DNA of 64,000 bases from the NCBI RefSeq assembly GCF_021134715.1, contig NC_060026.1, forward strand, positions 11,213,001 through 11,277,000, in the 5' to 3' direction. The position numbers were made by a program, and so were the translations under genes. This DNA is from Daphnia pulex. Its lineage: Eukaryota; Arthropoda; Branchiopoda; Diplostraca; Daphniidae. Position 1 is the first letter of the stretch. Each line of letters begins with the position of its first letter. Below, piece after piece: positions 48,241 through 60,479 of this stretch. The notes under the pieces were generated by a model. That model made no database searches. It worked only from the letters and a program-made list of their open reading frames with translations, and was not told the DNA's origin.

Positions 48241-48403
48241 TGGGTGACGCAATCAGAACTTAAAAAATACAATTTCAATTAATAAAATGTTGCATTTTTT
48301 ATAAAGATTTCATCCGTTTGATGAGCTTGTTAGTTGACAGTTCTAATATAAGACAGCTGCTTGACTTTAATCTCGTTCACGAGTTTCTAAAATAAGCTAA
48401 TTC

Positions 48404-48520
48404 TGCTCCAGGCGAGGCTCGAACTCGCGACCTCGGCATTTCTCAACAGATATGAACAAGGATTCGTACATGAATACTGCCTTATAAGTACCATGCGCTA
48501 ACCGACTGCGCCACTGGAGC
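48404..48520 (-). tRNA. tRNA-Ile(UAU), intron-containing, copy 6
   Basis: All arms are intact, with UAU anticodon and a 43-base intron. It lies 163 bases upstream of copy 5 on the + map, and about 430 bases to the left of a GH16 fragment, recalling the tRNA-GH16 linkage of cassettes A and B. Confidence 0.93.
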
Positions 48521-48950
48521 TGGACAGCCCGATGTGATTGCTGAATGTGTTAGAAATCGAAACGAAAATGAACTTTTTTAAAGATCAGAAAACAGGGTGT
48601 AGTCAATCAATCACTTCCGTGGATCTATAATCAACTTACAAGGTGGAATCGTCACGGAATATTCCCTGCCAAGTTGGTTATCATTTACACTTTGTTTATC
48701 GCGGTTGGAAATCATTCAAGGAGATAGTCTGCATTTCGGAGAATTATGGCTACACTATTTGGTGGAGAAACTGGATCAAAAATGCAGTTTTTCTTTTTTT
48801 TTAATGATTAGTGTGGAATTTCATTTTCCTGGAACTTATTGGCCGAAATGTTTTAATAAAAATAACCAGTGTTTTAGGTCAGGAGCGAAGTTAACAAGAA
48901 CCCGGGCAAACACAGATTTCGTCAAATATATTTTCCTTTTTGATTAAATC

Positions 48951-49205
48951 AATCCCTTCGGGGCATTTTAGCGCGTCTATATATATCGTGTCATTTTCAT
49001 ATGTTGTAAAATTCTGCGAATTGCTCGTTACAGTGCGCTGATTAGATTGGCTGGTCTCATCCACCTTATAGCTATTATGCAAAAGGAAGTAGATGTTTCA
49101 TCGCAGCATAATGTGCATTGCTATTATATTAAGAACTCGCGTTCATTTTTCAAGACGATCTTACAGACCTCTTTATTCAAGTTGAGTGTTCCTGTGAAAA
49201 ATCAT
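48951..49205 (-). pseudogene. Decayed GH16 fragment (parts of exons 2 and 3)
   Basis: 48951-49062 matches GH16 exon 3, including the GGGGCATTTTAGCGCG block and the CGAATTGCT-like and GCGCTGATT-like blocks. 49163-49205 matches part of exon 2 (CTTTATTCAA...GAGTGT...CC). Frames are broken and the remaining exons are missing. This is a fourth, much older or more degraded GH16 copy than A and B. Confidence 0.75.
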
Positions 49206-51017
49206 TACGGAAATGTTGCTGAGAAGTGAACGTATACATACAGTATGCAACGAGAGCTTTGATGAAATCTCAAATTTAATTAATTAACGTCCCATTCTAG
49301 TTTCATTTTCAAATGTAAATTTGGAAACGCAACGTGTTTCTAATTTAACATTCAAATAATAGTTCCCATATAACCATGTGATTTCTTATTTCATTGAAAC
49401 ATGTGGAATAATGTTAACTGGTGTCACAATGGTTACTAGGATTAATTTATCGATTAGAAATTTTATATCCCGGACCGCCGACATCCGACAAGAAGGCGCT
49501 GTCCTCTCGGAGTGACAGGGAGAACTTCGGAAACCGAAGGGTCGTCACTATTAGTAATTTGTTCATTTTTTTTCATAACCTTTGTATTTATACAAAGCAA
49601 ATTGAGATGGCAGTGAAGGGGAAATTAATGGCAATGTTTGTTCAGCACATTTTAATATAATTCACATAACTCACATAAGAATTACATGGTCGTTAAAAAA
49701 TACAGTTTATTGAAATAAGCAAAAGGGAAGGTATGTGACCGACCTTTGTACATGCTCGTACATTGCGCTGCATATCGGGCCTTGATTGGACGACATTGTG
49801 TTACCAAGTGAACGGGTGCGGACTAATAAGATCCTCAGGGGTTAATCGCACAACCTATACCGACACAACTTCGGAACGTGAGACCAACTTGCCGAGAGAC
49901 CGATATTATATGGGTTACGATCGTTATTATAGACGCCCGCAGTGGCGGTGTAAAATCATTGCTGGGATGAACAAGGAATCGAACACGGGATAATTTGTGG
50001 ACGTGTTGGTGTCTTCATCTAACGAGCTATACGCGCACATATGAATGTGCTGGATTTAATTGGGTCACTTTATTTTGATTACTCCATTGCCCCTTTTTCC
50101 TGGTGAAGTTTTTAGCTGTCTTACGCCGTATAGTGTCGGATAGAACGTTCAGCTATTTCTAGACCACTGTCGGATATTTATGGTGGGCGTTTCTGGTTGG
50201 CTGGAACTGGATGCAGTTGAGTGCTGCCCATCCAGCAGCAATCGACGCACAAGTAGGTATTTTAAGCGCATTTGAATTCATGTATCCCCAAGCGCTCACG
50301 GATTTGCATGTATACTCATTAGTCAAATACTCAAATGTACAGGTGCCAACACTTACAACTTGTGTTCGTTAGTTAAGAGGGTATTATCCTATTATATGAG
50401 CAAAGAAAACGACAAGTGGTTCCATGGCATGTATATTTCTTGGCCGTGTTAGTAAGCCAGCTATATATATAAGCTGGATAGTCCTTAGCACGAGCATCCA
50501 TTCGAACGTATCCTAGTGGGCTATTTATACGAACAATAATAATAAGTTAAATAAGTGGAAGCTCCCGCTGGCACCTCGAAATCTGGATTAATAATAACAC
50601 CGCTTCATATAGGGCCCATCTAAAAATGGATTAAATCTATTTCTATTATGCCCAGCTGTGCCTATATCACATGAATGAGTTGGCCAATATGACCAATGGC
50701 CACAGTAGCGATTTTAAGAATCAATAGTGTTTGAGACATAGTTAATCTAATCAAGCATTCATCCAACTTTGCCATAAAGCTCATCCGTCATGGATTGCAT
50801 GATAACTTGTGCGCGTTGCTGGCAAACTATAATGCACTTGAAACTTGATTATTTTAGTGATTTGCTGATTTTGTCGAAGCTTGGGCGCATGGGCGGTGTG
50901 CGCTTTTTTGAATCTACTGTTATCATAACTGGATGATAGAACTGAAACAATGGTTATGGCAATAAAGATAAATAATATAATGACAACTCATCTCGATTTT
51001 GTCCAATAATTTATACA
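49206..51017. other. Intergenic stretch, nothing recognised
   Basis: A small CTTCGG-AAA-CCGAAG hairpin occurs at 49532-49546. Short frames such as 49421-49660 and 49763-49993 show no domain. No tRNA passes inspection here. Confidence 0.4.
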
Positions 51018-51134
51018 TGCTCCAGGCGAGGCTCGAACTCGCGACCTCGGCATATCTTAACAGCTATGACGATCACATCATACATGAATACTGTCTTATA
51101 AGTACCATGCGCTAACCGACTGCGCCACTGGAGC
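51018..51134 (-). tRNA. tRNA-Ile(UAU), intron-containing, copy 7
   Basis: All arms are intact, with UAU anticodon and a 43-base intron with its own sequence. Orientation is the same as all others. Confidence 0.93.
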
Positions 51135-51291
51135 GTGCCAACTTCGCAGAATTTCTAATAAATAATTCAGGAAAATGATTCTTCAGCGGTTTTTCCTGTA
51201 TGTTTTATTGATTAGCCAAAATTGCGTCTGTCGTAATAAATCATACTATATCTCATAAATATTAAATTAAAAACATCTAGCATCAAATATG

Positions 51292-51381
51292 ACCAGAGTG
51301 GCCAAGTGGTTTATTATAGGTTTAAGAAGATCTGGTCTCTATATTATAAAAGGCGACGAGGATTCCAACTCCTCACCTGGT
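51292..51381 (+). other. tRNA-Leu/Ser-like degenerate sequence
   Basis: ACCAGAGTGGCCAAGTGGTTTA resembles the 5' part of class II tRNAs. GAGGA-TTCCAAC-TCCTC is a perfect T stem with a tRNA-type loop, and ACCTGGT closes five of seven acceptor pairs. The D stem and the anticodon arm (around TTTAAGA) do not pair well, so it is probably a pseudogene or a tRNA-derived element. Confidence 0.4.
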
Positions 51382-52649
51382 AATTGACGTCACTATATAA
51401 TAAATAATTCATTCCAATTCATCCATGGCGAATAAAGTTATTTAGGCAATGTTCCGCCGTCCACGGGCGGGAGGCATGAATACGCATGTGAAGGCGGAGT
51501 GTATAATTAATACGCGTTTTCTCTCGTTGCCGAGAGAAGTGTAACCGGTGCGGAAGGGAATAGACAGAACTGAAACCCACGCAATTTAAACTTATAAAAA
51601 CAAGTTCATGACATCATCACAGTCCACAGATACTAAAATTGGGAAAGGTTGCAGAGTCTTCTTGACTCTGTCACATAAATTTTTTTCAACAACTATTTTA
51701 CACTCAGATTTGATGATCAAAAATATTTTTTCTAACCTTTAAATGGTATATTTTTTAATTTAAATGTAGCGCCAAGAAATTCAGAATTAGTATAAAATTA
51801 ACTTCTATACTGCTATGGCCTTGCGTGTCTCTGTGATATGAAGCTATATAGCGAATTTAAATGGGTACTATATAAACGCTATAACAGCCCTTCCACCCGG
51901 ATGCTTCCATCTTGGTGTCTATCTTAATTGCCTCGTTTCCCGCCAGCCAAGAGCCTCGCCAAACTGCTGTTGACTATTTGAAAGTAGCTTGAAGGCGTGT
52001 GTACCGGACTATTATTCGGCCAAGTTTTCCTTGCGTACACACACACACACATCTATGCGTACATAGTAGTACTATAAACGCTGCAGGATCGTTTAAACGC
52101 CGAGTATGTGCAGTATAGTGACCTTCTGGTTTGAAAACAGGTATGGCGCATATTCTGGTAATTTTATGCTCGCTTGCCAATTCACGATTGCCAATGGCTG
52201 TGGCGTGTAGAGGAAATGGCGGGCCAATTTCGCCCTGCCGCGTTGCCTGTCAAATCTATTGCAAACGCAATTACCTTGGACTCTATGGCCGGCCTTTTAT
52301 ACATCTAGGAGAGGGCTAGCTCTTTTATAGAATAGTTGGCCCATCTACAAACTGCAGCGCAGCCTATAAATTTCCATTTGGTCGCTCTCCTTTTTTAGGA
52401 ATAAGACTAAATTTATTTTTTTTAGTTTTTCTTGGGTCCTTTTGTACTTGTGGGACCATGAAACGTCGTCACCGTCGTTCTTCGCTGATGTGCCATCTTT
52501 GGGTTCGCTGTTGTGTTGACTCTTGCCTTACCAAAGGGGGGTACAGCATCAGTCCCTGCGGAAATCGGAGCTTCTTCCATCATCCCCCAAGGAAGCAAAC
52601 GATATCAAACGAAAATTCGGACCTTGGTAACGAACGACAAAATTGATAC
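51382..52649. other. Intergenic stretch
   Basis: No gene recognised. A short (AC)n tract lies at about 52036-52050. Small frames near 52131-52319 and 52458-52743 look random. Confidence 0.4.
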
Positions 52650-52776
52650 TGCTCCAGGCGAGGCTCGAACTCGCGACCTCGGCATTCCTTATTCGATCCA
52701 GGTAATGTTTTTTTCTTTTATCATCATGAATACTGTCCTATAAGTACCATGCGCTAACCGACTGCGCCACTGGAGC
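52650..52776 (-). tRNA. tRNA-Ile(UAU), intron-containing, copy 8
   Basis: Mature arms are intact with UAU anticodon. The intron is the longest of the set (about 53 bases, with an extra pyrimidine/A-rich insert). It is the last member of the array before a gene-poor stretch. Confidence 0.92.
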
Positions 52777-55700
52777 TGACAGCTGCCTACCGCCTAATCT
52801 AAATGACTCGAGTGATAATTTAATTGACTCGGTGCGATGACAGGCGACGCCACCAGAAGGGAATAAGCTCCCCCCCTGGAAAAAAAAAGAAAGAAAAAGT
52901 TTCCTGGCCGTCGAACTCCAGGGCCACTGGAGAGAAGCGAGCGAAGAATTTAATTTAATTACACATACACAGCAAGGCTTATTCCTCTCTTGCTGCAACC
53001 CAATCCCTGCAGTAGCTGCAGCATATATATTCAGCTAGCCCGGTCCCAAATGCGTAGGTATATAAAACTAAAATAACGAGCTCCGGTGTAATGTTATATA
53101 GTTGGATCCAACGACCTCGTCAAGTTGATGGCGTATACATTCACTCTCTAAATATGTATTATGTCTACACGGGCACATTCGGGCTATACTTTTGTTGGCA
53201 GCTTGTGACTTTGTTTTCCATCCTTCTCGTTAGATTTCAACAAAAGTTGCTTCCCCGTAAATGTGTCGTGTGTCGTGTGTGTTTTAGTTTGATCCAATTT
53301 TTAAAAAAGCTTCTCCGTATAACTAATAATAACTAATATGTCTTCTTGATCTTTTTGTAAAATAAAAAAAAAAAAACAAGATGGAAAGATCATGCCATTC
53401 GCACGAATGCCTGGATATACCTTGCAGTGTGTGCAAGGGCGTATTAGATCTAGACAAGGAAACGGTGTGTTAATCTTGGAGACGAGAGTTATATAAGGTA
53501 CGTTTGCGTGATAGAAGCCATGACAACTATGCTGGGCCTACTATCCATCACCGGGAGATCTCTCGAGAGGCTTATTCCGGTCTTCTTCAACATCTATAAC
53601 ATCTACTACCCAGCAGATATGAGAAGTCAACGACTATGAACATGGTTGAAGATAGTATATATGTATATAAGAAACCCGCCCCGGCAACCCATCAAGTCAA
53701 AACCGCCCGAGCTAATAGAAATGCTTTTGTTATTCCGATTTCCTTCCGTGATTCCGTCCGTGAGACATTCACGTGTATAATAAGTCGAGCGTATATTATA
53801 GATGATGTTGCTCGAATGCCCAACACTATTTGAATATATATCTAAGGCTGCGGCATGTGCCTACATATCATTTCAGCGGGAGAATAAGAAACCTAACTCT
53901 ATGATATGTGAAAGTAACGAAGCCATTTGTCTGATTAATCTTTTTTTTCTTTTATAATATATTTTTGAAATTCGTCCGGCCGTGTGTACAGCGCAACAAA
54001 AAGACGTCATGCATTACCAATCTAAATCAAGATAGATGTAAGTCTCGAAAGTGCTCCAGGGTTTTGCGTCGATTCCCGTGATGAAAAATAAATTCGCCCA
54101 TTTCTTGGGAACCCACTCCCGTTTAATCTATTATTCAAAGTTTTCCGCAAAAAGCCGTAATAGACGAGTTAAGGTTCTACTCTGTGTATATCTTGCTGGC
54201 CCCTTTGCGTTACACGCTGCACATCATGCAGCGTTGGATGATTTCTTTACCTGCTGCAGCAGCCAAAAGGCTTTTTCGGCCCAACTACTGTATACAATCA
54301 GCATAAAAGTATCCTATAAGCCATATTATCTTCTTATAAGCGCAGCACCAGCCAGCCAGCATGTATACCGAGCCACAGCATGTACAGGCTACGTACAGAC
54401 AGAAAGAAAGAGACTGGCTGGATGTGTGTAATGACGTCCATAAAGCACTGGATACATTTGCTGCTGGATATCCTCGGAGAGAGAGGCGGGCCGGAGCTAT
54501 GGCGCGCCCATCCGCTCTACCGCTATACAAGATACTCTGGTGAGTTTTATTGAGCTGCTGCTGGTTCGGCTGGGCTAATAGTCGGGAAAACTCATGCGAG
54601 CCTTGTGTTTTCTTTTTTCTTTTTCTAAAGGAAACATTTCGTGTTCTTGTACAGCTTCTCTCTCCAAGGGATTGCCTAATTTTTTGATCAATGGCCGCAG
54701 GGATCATACGGTTTTCCCAGTGTAAGGCCAAGGCATGGGAAAGACCGGCAGATGTCGACGTAGTCACAGTCGGGGCTTCTTTTATTACACACTTCAGCTA
54801 GTGTGTGTGGTGGAAGTAATATGGAGAGCCTTGTATTTAATTTGCCGGCTTGCGTGGCCCGCGGATAATGATGCACAGCATTCCTTGTATATAGCTCCCG
54901 TATCTTGGTAGACGAAGCCATAACTTTACCGCCTTATTTCTTTTCCTTTTTATTTTAGCCGATCTCTTTTTTGAATTGAATGGACAACGAAACCAAAACC
55001 AAATGGAAAAAAGGAAAATTCACAGTTATGTTTAGAGAAATGTGGCTGTAAACATGCCATCAGTTATTTGAATAGAAACTATCAATTCGAATTAGCGCTA
55101 AAGTCGTAACAAAATTGGTTATTGTAATTTATTGTAATTTTATGAAATTGCTTTTTTTCTAACCCTCATTTTTTTGGACGTGTTATTCTTAGTCTGTCCT
55201 TTTGATTTAGTCGACTGTGATACAACACAAATTCGTCTCCTCTGCGGCGAGCTTATATATTTTCCAAGGGCTCCAATAAATTCTATACAGCAGGCGATAT
55301 ACAGAGTGTATCCAGCTATGAGTAATGCACGGGCGAAGGTTCTGAGCTCTTTTTTTTTCCTTCGCCCTCCATAAAAATACAGGCACTCGCGTATTTATTG
55401 GAAACTATTCAAAAGTCCCCTATAAAATAGAGGATTAAATCGCCATAAATAGTTATGTGGAGTCTGGCACGAAATAATGACATTTTAAATGGACTGAATA
55501 GTCGAAAGAAGAGCTTTGCCTGCTTTTATTTGATTGCCTAATATTTATTTTAATAAAATATTATACCCTTCTATTGTAATATAGAGGCTGAGGGATGTTT
55601 TATAATCCGAGGGACCACAGAAGAAGAAATATTCTTTTTTTTTTCGAAAGATGGCCGGTACATCAATACTCTCTAACCCCCCCTAGTGGATTGCTTGTCG

Positions 55701-58700
55701 TGCTCGAGAGAACTTTGAAGACTTGAGATAACAAGCGCGAAGAGCGCAAGCTTGCGGATAGCTTTATTACAAAATGCGGAGCAAATCCCCTTGTATGGCG
55801 ATCGGTCCTGGGCAGCACTGCCCAGGCACTCAACGATTTTATGGAGCGCGCCTCTCTCGGTTATATACATTCCCGGGCGAAAATATCTATCGATAGAAAA
55901 TAAATTTTTCGTCGCACTTTCACTTCATATAATATTATTATTATGTTGCTGCTGGGTCTCGGTCCACAAAATTGAATCGACAGGGGTGAAAGGAAAAATC
56001 TTGGCTTGTCAACATCCAACAGCAGCAGTATATACGCAGCAAGCAAACTGTTTTGCTCGCGAAAAAAACATCAGGGCAACTAGCCAAAAAATGGGAGAGC
56101 GCCGACTAATGAGTAGAGCAATCACGTATAGATGTGCGCAGAGAGAGAGATCTGGGACAGGGAAAGTGTAAACATGTTGGCTGTGTTATATTTATTTATT
56201 TAACGCTGGCATCAGACATTTTTATTTGTTAAAAAAATAATAAAAGAAATGATGAACGTGAATCATAAGTCATCATTTCCTCTCTATGCTCTTCTCCCTT
56301 AATGAATTTATTGTTATCTATTGCTCGCTAGCTACACGACTTGTAATTCATTTTGATTTATATTTGTCTGGGCCGCGTGTAGACAGACACACGGTTATTG
56401 CGTTCTCGTGAGACTATAGAAGCCGGGAGAGTCTTGGGAATGGATTGAACGCGGGATTATCAATTATTTCGATCGAAACAAATGGGCAGCAACATGAAAA
56501 AAGACACCGCCACCACGTCAACAACAGCAGGGACACACAATGAAACTGTGTGCAGATATACGCGGACCTTGGCGACGAAGTGAACAAATCTTTATAATCC
56601 ATCTCGAGCCATTGGCTCCTCTTTTTTGGCGATTGCCTATAGCTGAGAAAATAGCAGCAGCAGTTTCGCAAATCTTCGCCCATGTCATATATATAGTGTA
56701 TACGCCATGAATCTTTTCTCTGGGCTATTTTCATGTCGGTCGTCGTGGGTGTGTACTATATTCGTAAAAAAAATATTCAAATCCCTTCCGACTTTTATGG
56801 AGTCTCCGCGGACCCGACAGCAGATGGAAAACGAAACGAATAAAAACGCATTTTCAATTGACTCGATCGTAAATTATAAATAACGTAAAACGAGCTATTT
56901 ATACATGTATGTAATAAAACGGAGACGATCTTTTTTTTTCTCTTTTGGCATGTTATTTTGTTTTGGCGCTACAAATTGAATTGTGTTGAAACGAAATTTG
57001 TGTTTTGTTTCCGTACAGTCGTCCGCAATTTTTTTTTTTTTTTTCCCCCGTAAATATAGGCGCATGTTTGTATACATTCTTGGATATAGTTTTCCATGTA
57101 TTGACTGGCTTCTATAAATGTATTTATAGGAAAAGGAGGATGTTGGAAGATGGGGAGGAAAAAATTTGGCAGAAAAATACGAGAGATGAAAAAGGGGAAT
57201 GAAAAATATATATGAAGTATTGAAACACATAAACCAATAAGTTTTGTTTTTCGAGAGAGAGAGATAAGTGGCACACTCACGACACACGGTGGTATATAGT
57301 GGAGAACATTATACAGGAGCGCGCGCCTGATTTTTTGAAAATACATATTTTTTAATAATTGATGAATTTTTTAAATTAAAACTAAAAAAGCAACGTCTTG
57401 GTATTTTCTTTTTTTAAATATTTTAGCGGATATGTTGTTAAATGGTTGTTCAAATTAATATCCTTGTAGTTGTAATTATAATTATATTTCAGTTGTTTGT
57501 TTTTCTTTTGGCTATTTTTCCTTCAATCTTATATTATTATAGCTCGTGGCAGGGGTGATATAGAGAGAGGTGCAGAACTGGGAAAAGAACAAATCATTTG
57601 GTGCTCTTATAATATAAGAAAAATGGAATGTCATGTGTGTTAAAAAGGAGGGCTTGGTGGGGTTTGGTGGGTATATAAAGTTGGGGAGGCCACACCGAAA
57701 AAAGAGAGAGAGAGAGAAAGAAAGAAAGAGTTGTTGATGGCGTTCACATTCATGAAGAAATAACAAAAGGGAAGCCATTCTCTTTTTTTTTCCGGTATTT
57801 GACCAATGCCGTGCCGAGTTTTCTCTTTCCGCGGATATACCGATTATTACAGTATACTATTACATTATATATATACGTAAAAGTCTAATAATAATGAAAA
57901 GAGTTTTCGCCACGGCTGGCCAAAAGACAAAAAAACTAACTTGGGGGAGAAAAGTAGTAGTAGAGTGGGCCCGCAAATATGTAATATATAAAGTTTGGAA
58001 GAACGGAGGGAAGATAAGAAGGAGGTGGTGGGGGGGTGGTCGATATTTTTTGGGTGGTTAACAACACGACTCTCAAAAGAGAGATACTTTGGAGACAGAA
58101 TTCTTTTTGGTGGTGGTGAGGGGGGGGGGTAAGGATAAATGCAACTTTTTGCACTTTGTTGCAAAGAAAAACAGAACGAAATTTCCAATTTAAAAAAGTT
58201 CAATAATCATTAGGACATTGATCGAAAGAACCGGGTGAGCAATAGAGCCAACAATTCCGGATTAATCATCAATATTATTTGTTGTTCTTTTTCTTTTTGA
58301 AATGGAAGAGAGAGAGAGAAAAAAATATAACGAAAACAACGCATAAGCATATTATGGTAATTTTAGCTACAATGGTATAATAATAATAATATCATTCACG
58401 CAATTATGTAAATGTAAGGACGAGAGGTATCAAAATTGCCTATATAAGATCGAAAAAAGACATCATTACAATCAAAAAGATGAAGTGAATAATCCAACTG
58501 AAAAATTTGTCTTTCTGGAAAACAAACAAACAAACATTCAAAGTCGAAAAATCAAGGGTCATGTCACAAAATTATGGAGAATAAAATAAAACGACCGTCA
58601 TCTGCTCGTCGTTTTTACACACACGAAAAACCGGAGGAAGCGAGGCGCATGACTTCTTCTTGAACAAAAATGAATCATCATCATCATCATCTAGCAAAAG

Positions 58701-59749
58701 TATCTATGCAGAGGTACAAGCATGAGTGAGGCAACACGCAACGAAAAGAAAAAACTTTTGGAAAATGTTTTTTTTTTTTTTGTTTTTTTTGTTTTTTGTT
58801 CTTTTTCTTGATTCTTTTTCTTTTTCCAGGTTGCTGTTTCACGTTGCTCGGCTTTTTGACGGTTTGTATGTAAAGTAGAGATTTTTTTTTAATTATAAGA
58901 AACACACAGACGCAAAGGAATTTGAAAAAATAAAAACCAAGGAGTAATTAGAAATGACGCTGTGTAGAAGAAGAAAAAAATAAGAAATTCAATTACAATT
59001 TGAAGAAAAAAAAGGTGAATATAATAATAATAATAAAACGGCGATAATATTTGCATTTAAACAAGCCTGTCTCTTTTATATTATTCCTTCCATTTTTGGT
59101 TCCTTCAATCATTGGCCTGTTATTTTTTATTTGTTATGCATATGCTGGAGTGAATCGACCGTACGTGACTGGATAACGATCGCCGGAGCTATTGAGAAAC
59201 GGGCCGGGCGTCTCTATGGCGACGAGACCAGCAGCATATCATGTCGTCTTTTTTGCGGTTCTGGTTTTTCATGATGGAGAGGAAAAAAGAAATCAAACTA
59301 AACGCGATTTTTTGTTTTCGGGTGTGTGTAGGCACTTTTTTTTTCTTTCTTTCTTATATGTATTCGTGATCATCGCCATTGATTCCTTTTTTTTCCCCCA
59401 TCCGTTTGAAATTCAAATAATGCGGGAGAATTTGAATTTTTAATTTCGGAAATAACCAAAGACATTTTCCAATGTACTTTTTTTTTCTTCCAAGAATCTA
59501 ACATAGACTCTCAAAATTCTTTTCATTCCAAAGTGAATGAGGAATGATAAAGTTAACAACTTGGGGGGAATTTCACTGGTTCACTAAAAAAATTCCTTCT
59601 TCTTCCTGTTATTGCGATGAGTAAAAACAAAATAAAAATCCGTCAAAGTGCGGGGAATTAAAAAAACAAAAAAACAAACATCAATCGATAAAAGATCTAT
59701 CCTGTGAACTTTTCATCTGTGTAGTTCTTTGTATCCATCTGTGAAGAGC
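52777..59749. other. Long gene-poor stretch
   Basis: About 7 kb of AT-rich and low-complexity DNA with homopurine and homopyrimidine tracts. Short frames, such as 54285-54767 on the minus strand, have no domain, signal peptide or splice partners. No RNA gene was recognised. Confidence 0.45.
58019..58130 (+). repeat. G-rich tract with G-quadruplex potential
   Basis: Two G-run clusters (GGAGGTGGTGGGGGGGTGG-like near 58020 and GGTGGTGGTGAGGGGGGGGGG-like near 58110) lie within about 110 bases on the plus strand. Confidence 0.7.
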
Positions 59750-59952
59750 TTAATTCCCTTTGACTATTCTTATATACGGTTCAGCGTCGCCGTTCTTATT
59801 CTCAATCATTTGAAGAAGGAGCTCATGATTATTGACAGAACAAACGAACTCGTCTTCATCTTCGTCCCATAAGAAATCAAGAAACGCTAATTCCTCAACT
59901 TCCGGACAGACTATTTGGATGTTGCCTCTCAACCGGATGTGGAACCCCAGAG
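59750..59952 (-). CDS. Short acidic reading frame with a PB1 (OPCA)-like motif, possibly a terminal exon
   Basis: The minus-strand frame reads FHIRLRGNIQIVCPE, then LDFLWDEDEDEF, VNNHELLLQMI and PYIRIVKGN, and stops. A basic first strand, a WDEDEDEF acidic core and a final strand recall the PB1 fold with its OPCA motif (W-x-DEDGD). The helix normally found between strands 2 and 3 seems missing. No ATG fits the start, and a splice acceptor (GGTTGAG at about 59930, or further upstream) is uncertain. It lies downstream of the PKC gene on the same strand but is not an expected part of conventional PKC. It could be a small separate gene, a terminal exon or a chance frame. Confidence 0.3.
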
Positions 59953-60326
59953 AAAAATAATCACCAAAAAGAAAATAACTTGAAAAAGAAAAAAAACACG
60001 GGCTTATTTAAGTGCAAAATATCGCTCGATTAATTACGAAACCAACTATTAATTAATTAATTATTATTATTTTATGTAGTAATTGGATGAAGGGAGACTT
60101 TTTTTTGTTTAATAATAATATTTTTTCGGGAGGTTTGTTCTTTCAACTCGAGGAAGATGTTGTTTTTAACGGAAGTAGATGTCAGGAAGTATAGACGGAA
60201 GTTGTTGTAACGTCAAATAAGTCGAATTGCGTTTCGGTTATAAATTCGACGAATATATCTTACTCTTATCGTTTTCCAGGTTCTAAAAATTTGGCGTCGC
60301 TATTTCTCACGCGGGAGAGCGGGGTC
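59953..60326. other. Probable 3'UTR/flank of the PKC gene
   Basis: AT-rich non-coding DNA directly after the downstream alternative terminal exon. Several TTTATT/TTATTA stretches could serve as minus-strand polyadenylation signals, but none is decisive. Confidence 0.35.
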
Positions 60327-60479
60327 TCAGACGTGCTGGACGAATTCGGGATTGAGGAAGGAGAATCCGAAGAACTCGTTCTGATCCAAGTTCATCATGA
60401 ACAGCTTGTCGGTGGGCGTCAGGTCCAACTTCTCGGACGTGAATTGCTTGTCAAAGTTGCTGACGTCTTTGCGGTGTTT
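60327..60479 (-). CDS. PKC alternative terminal exon, canonical C-tail
   Basis: After an AG acceptor this 153-base exon encodes [17 protein letters not shown], then [16 protein letters not shown] and [15 protein letters not shown] and a stop. It holds the turn-motif Thr (LTPTD) and a normal hydrophobic motif FGFSF with its phosphorylatable serine. This is the standard conventional PKC ending and is the downstream of the two choices. Confidence 0.88.
   Translation of the reverse strand, partial: KHRKDVSNFDKQFTSEKLDLTPTDKLFMMNLDQNEFFGFSFLNPEFVQHV

Noticed and set aside
49440-49993. Stem-loop-rich segment considered as an rRNA or tRNA fragment
   Set aside because: Only a 6-bp CTTCGG/CCGAAG hairpin is convincing. 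No conserved rRNA core or tRNA arm set was found.
9307-52776. Regularly recurring near-identical 117-base units that might be read as a repeat or CRISPR-like array
   Set aside because: Spacing is irregular and each unit folds as an intron-bearing tRNA-Ile(UAU). This is a tRNA array in a eukaryotic genome.
54285-54767. 160-residue minus-strand frame in the gene-poor block
   Set aside because: No recognisable domain, signal or splice partners; cysteine clusters look random. Without expression or conservation there is no support.
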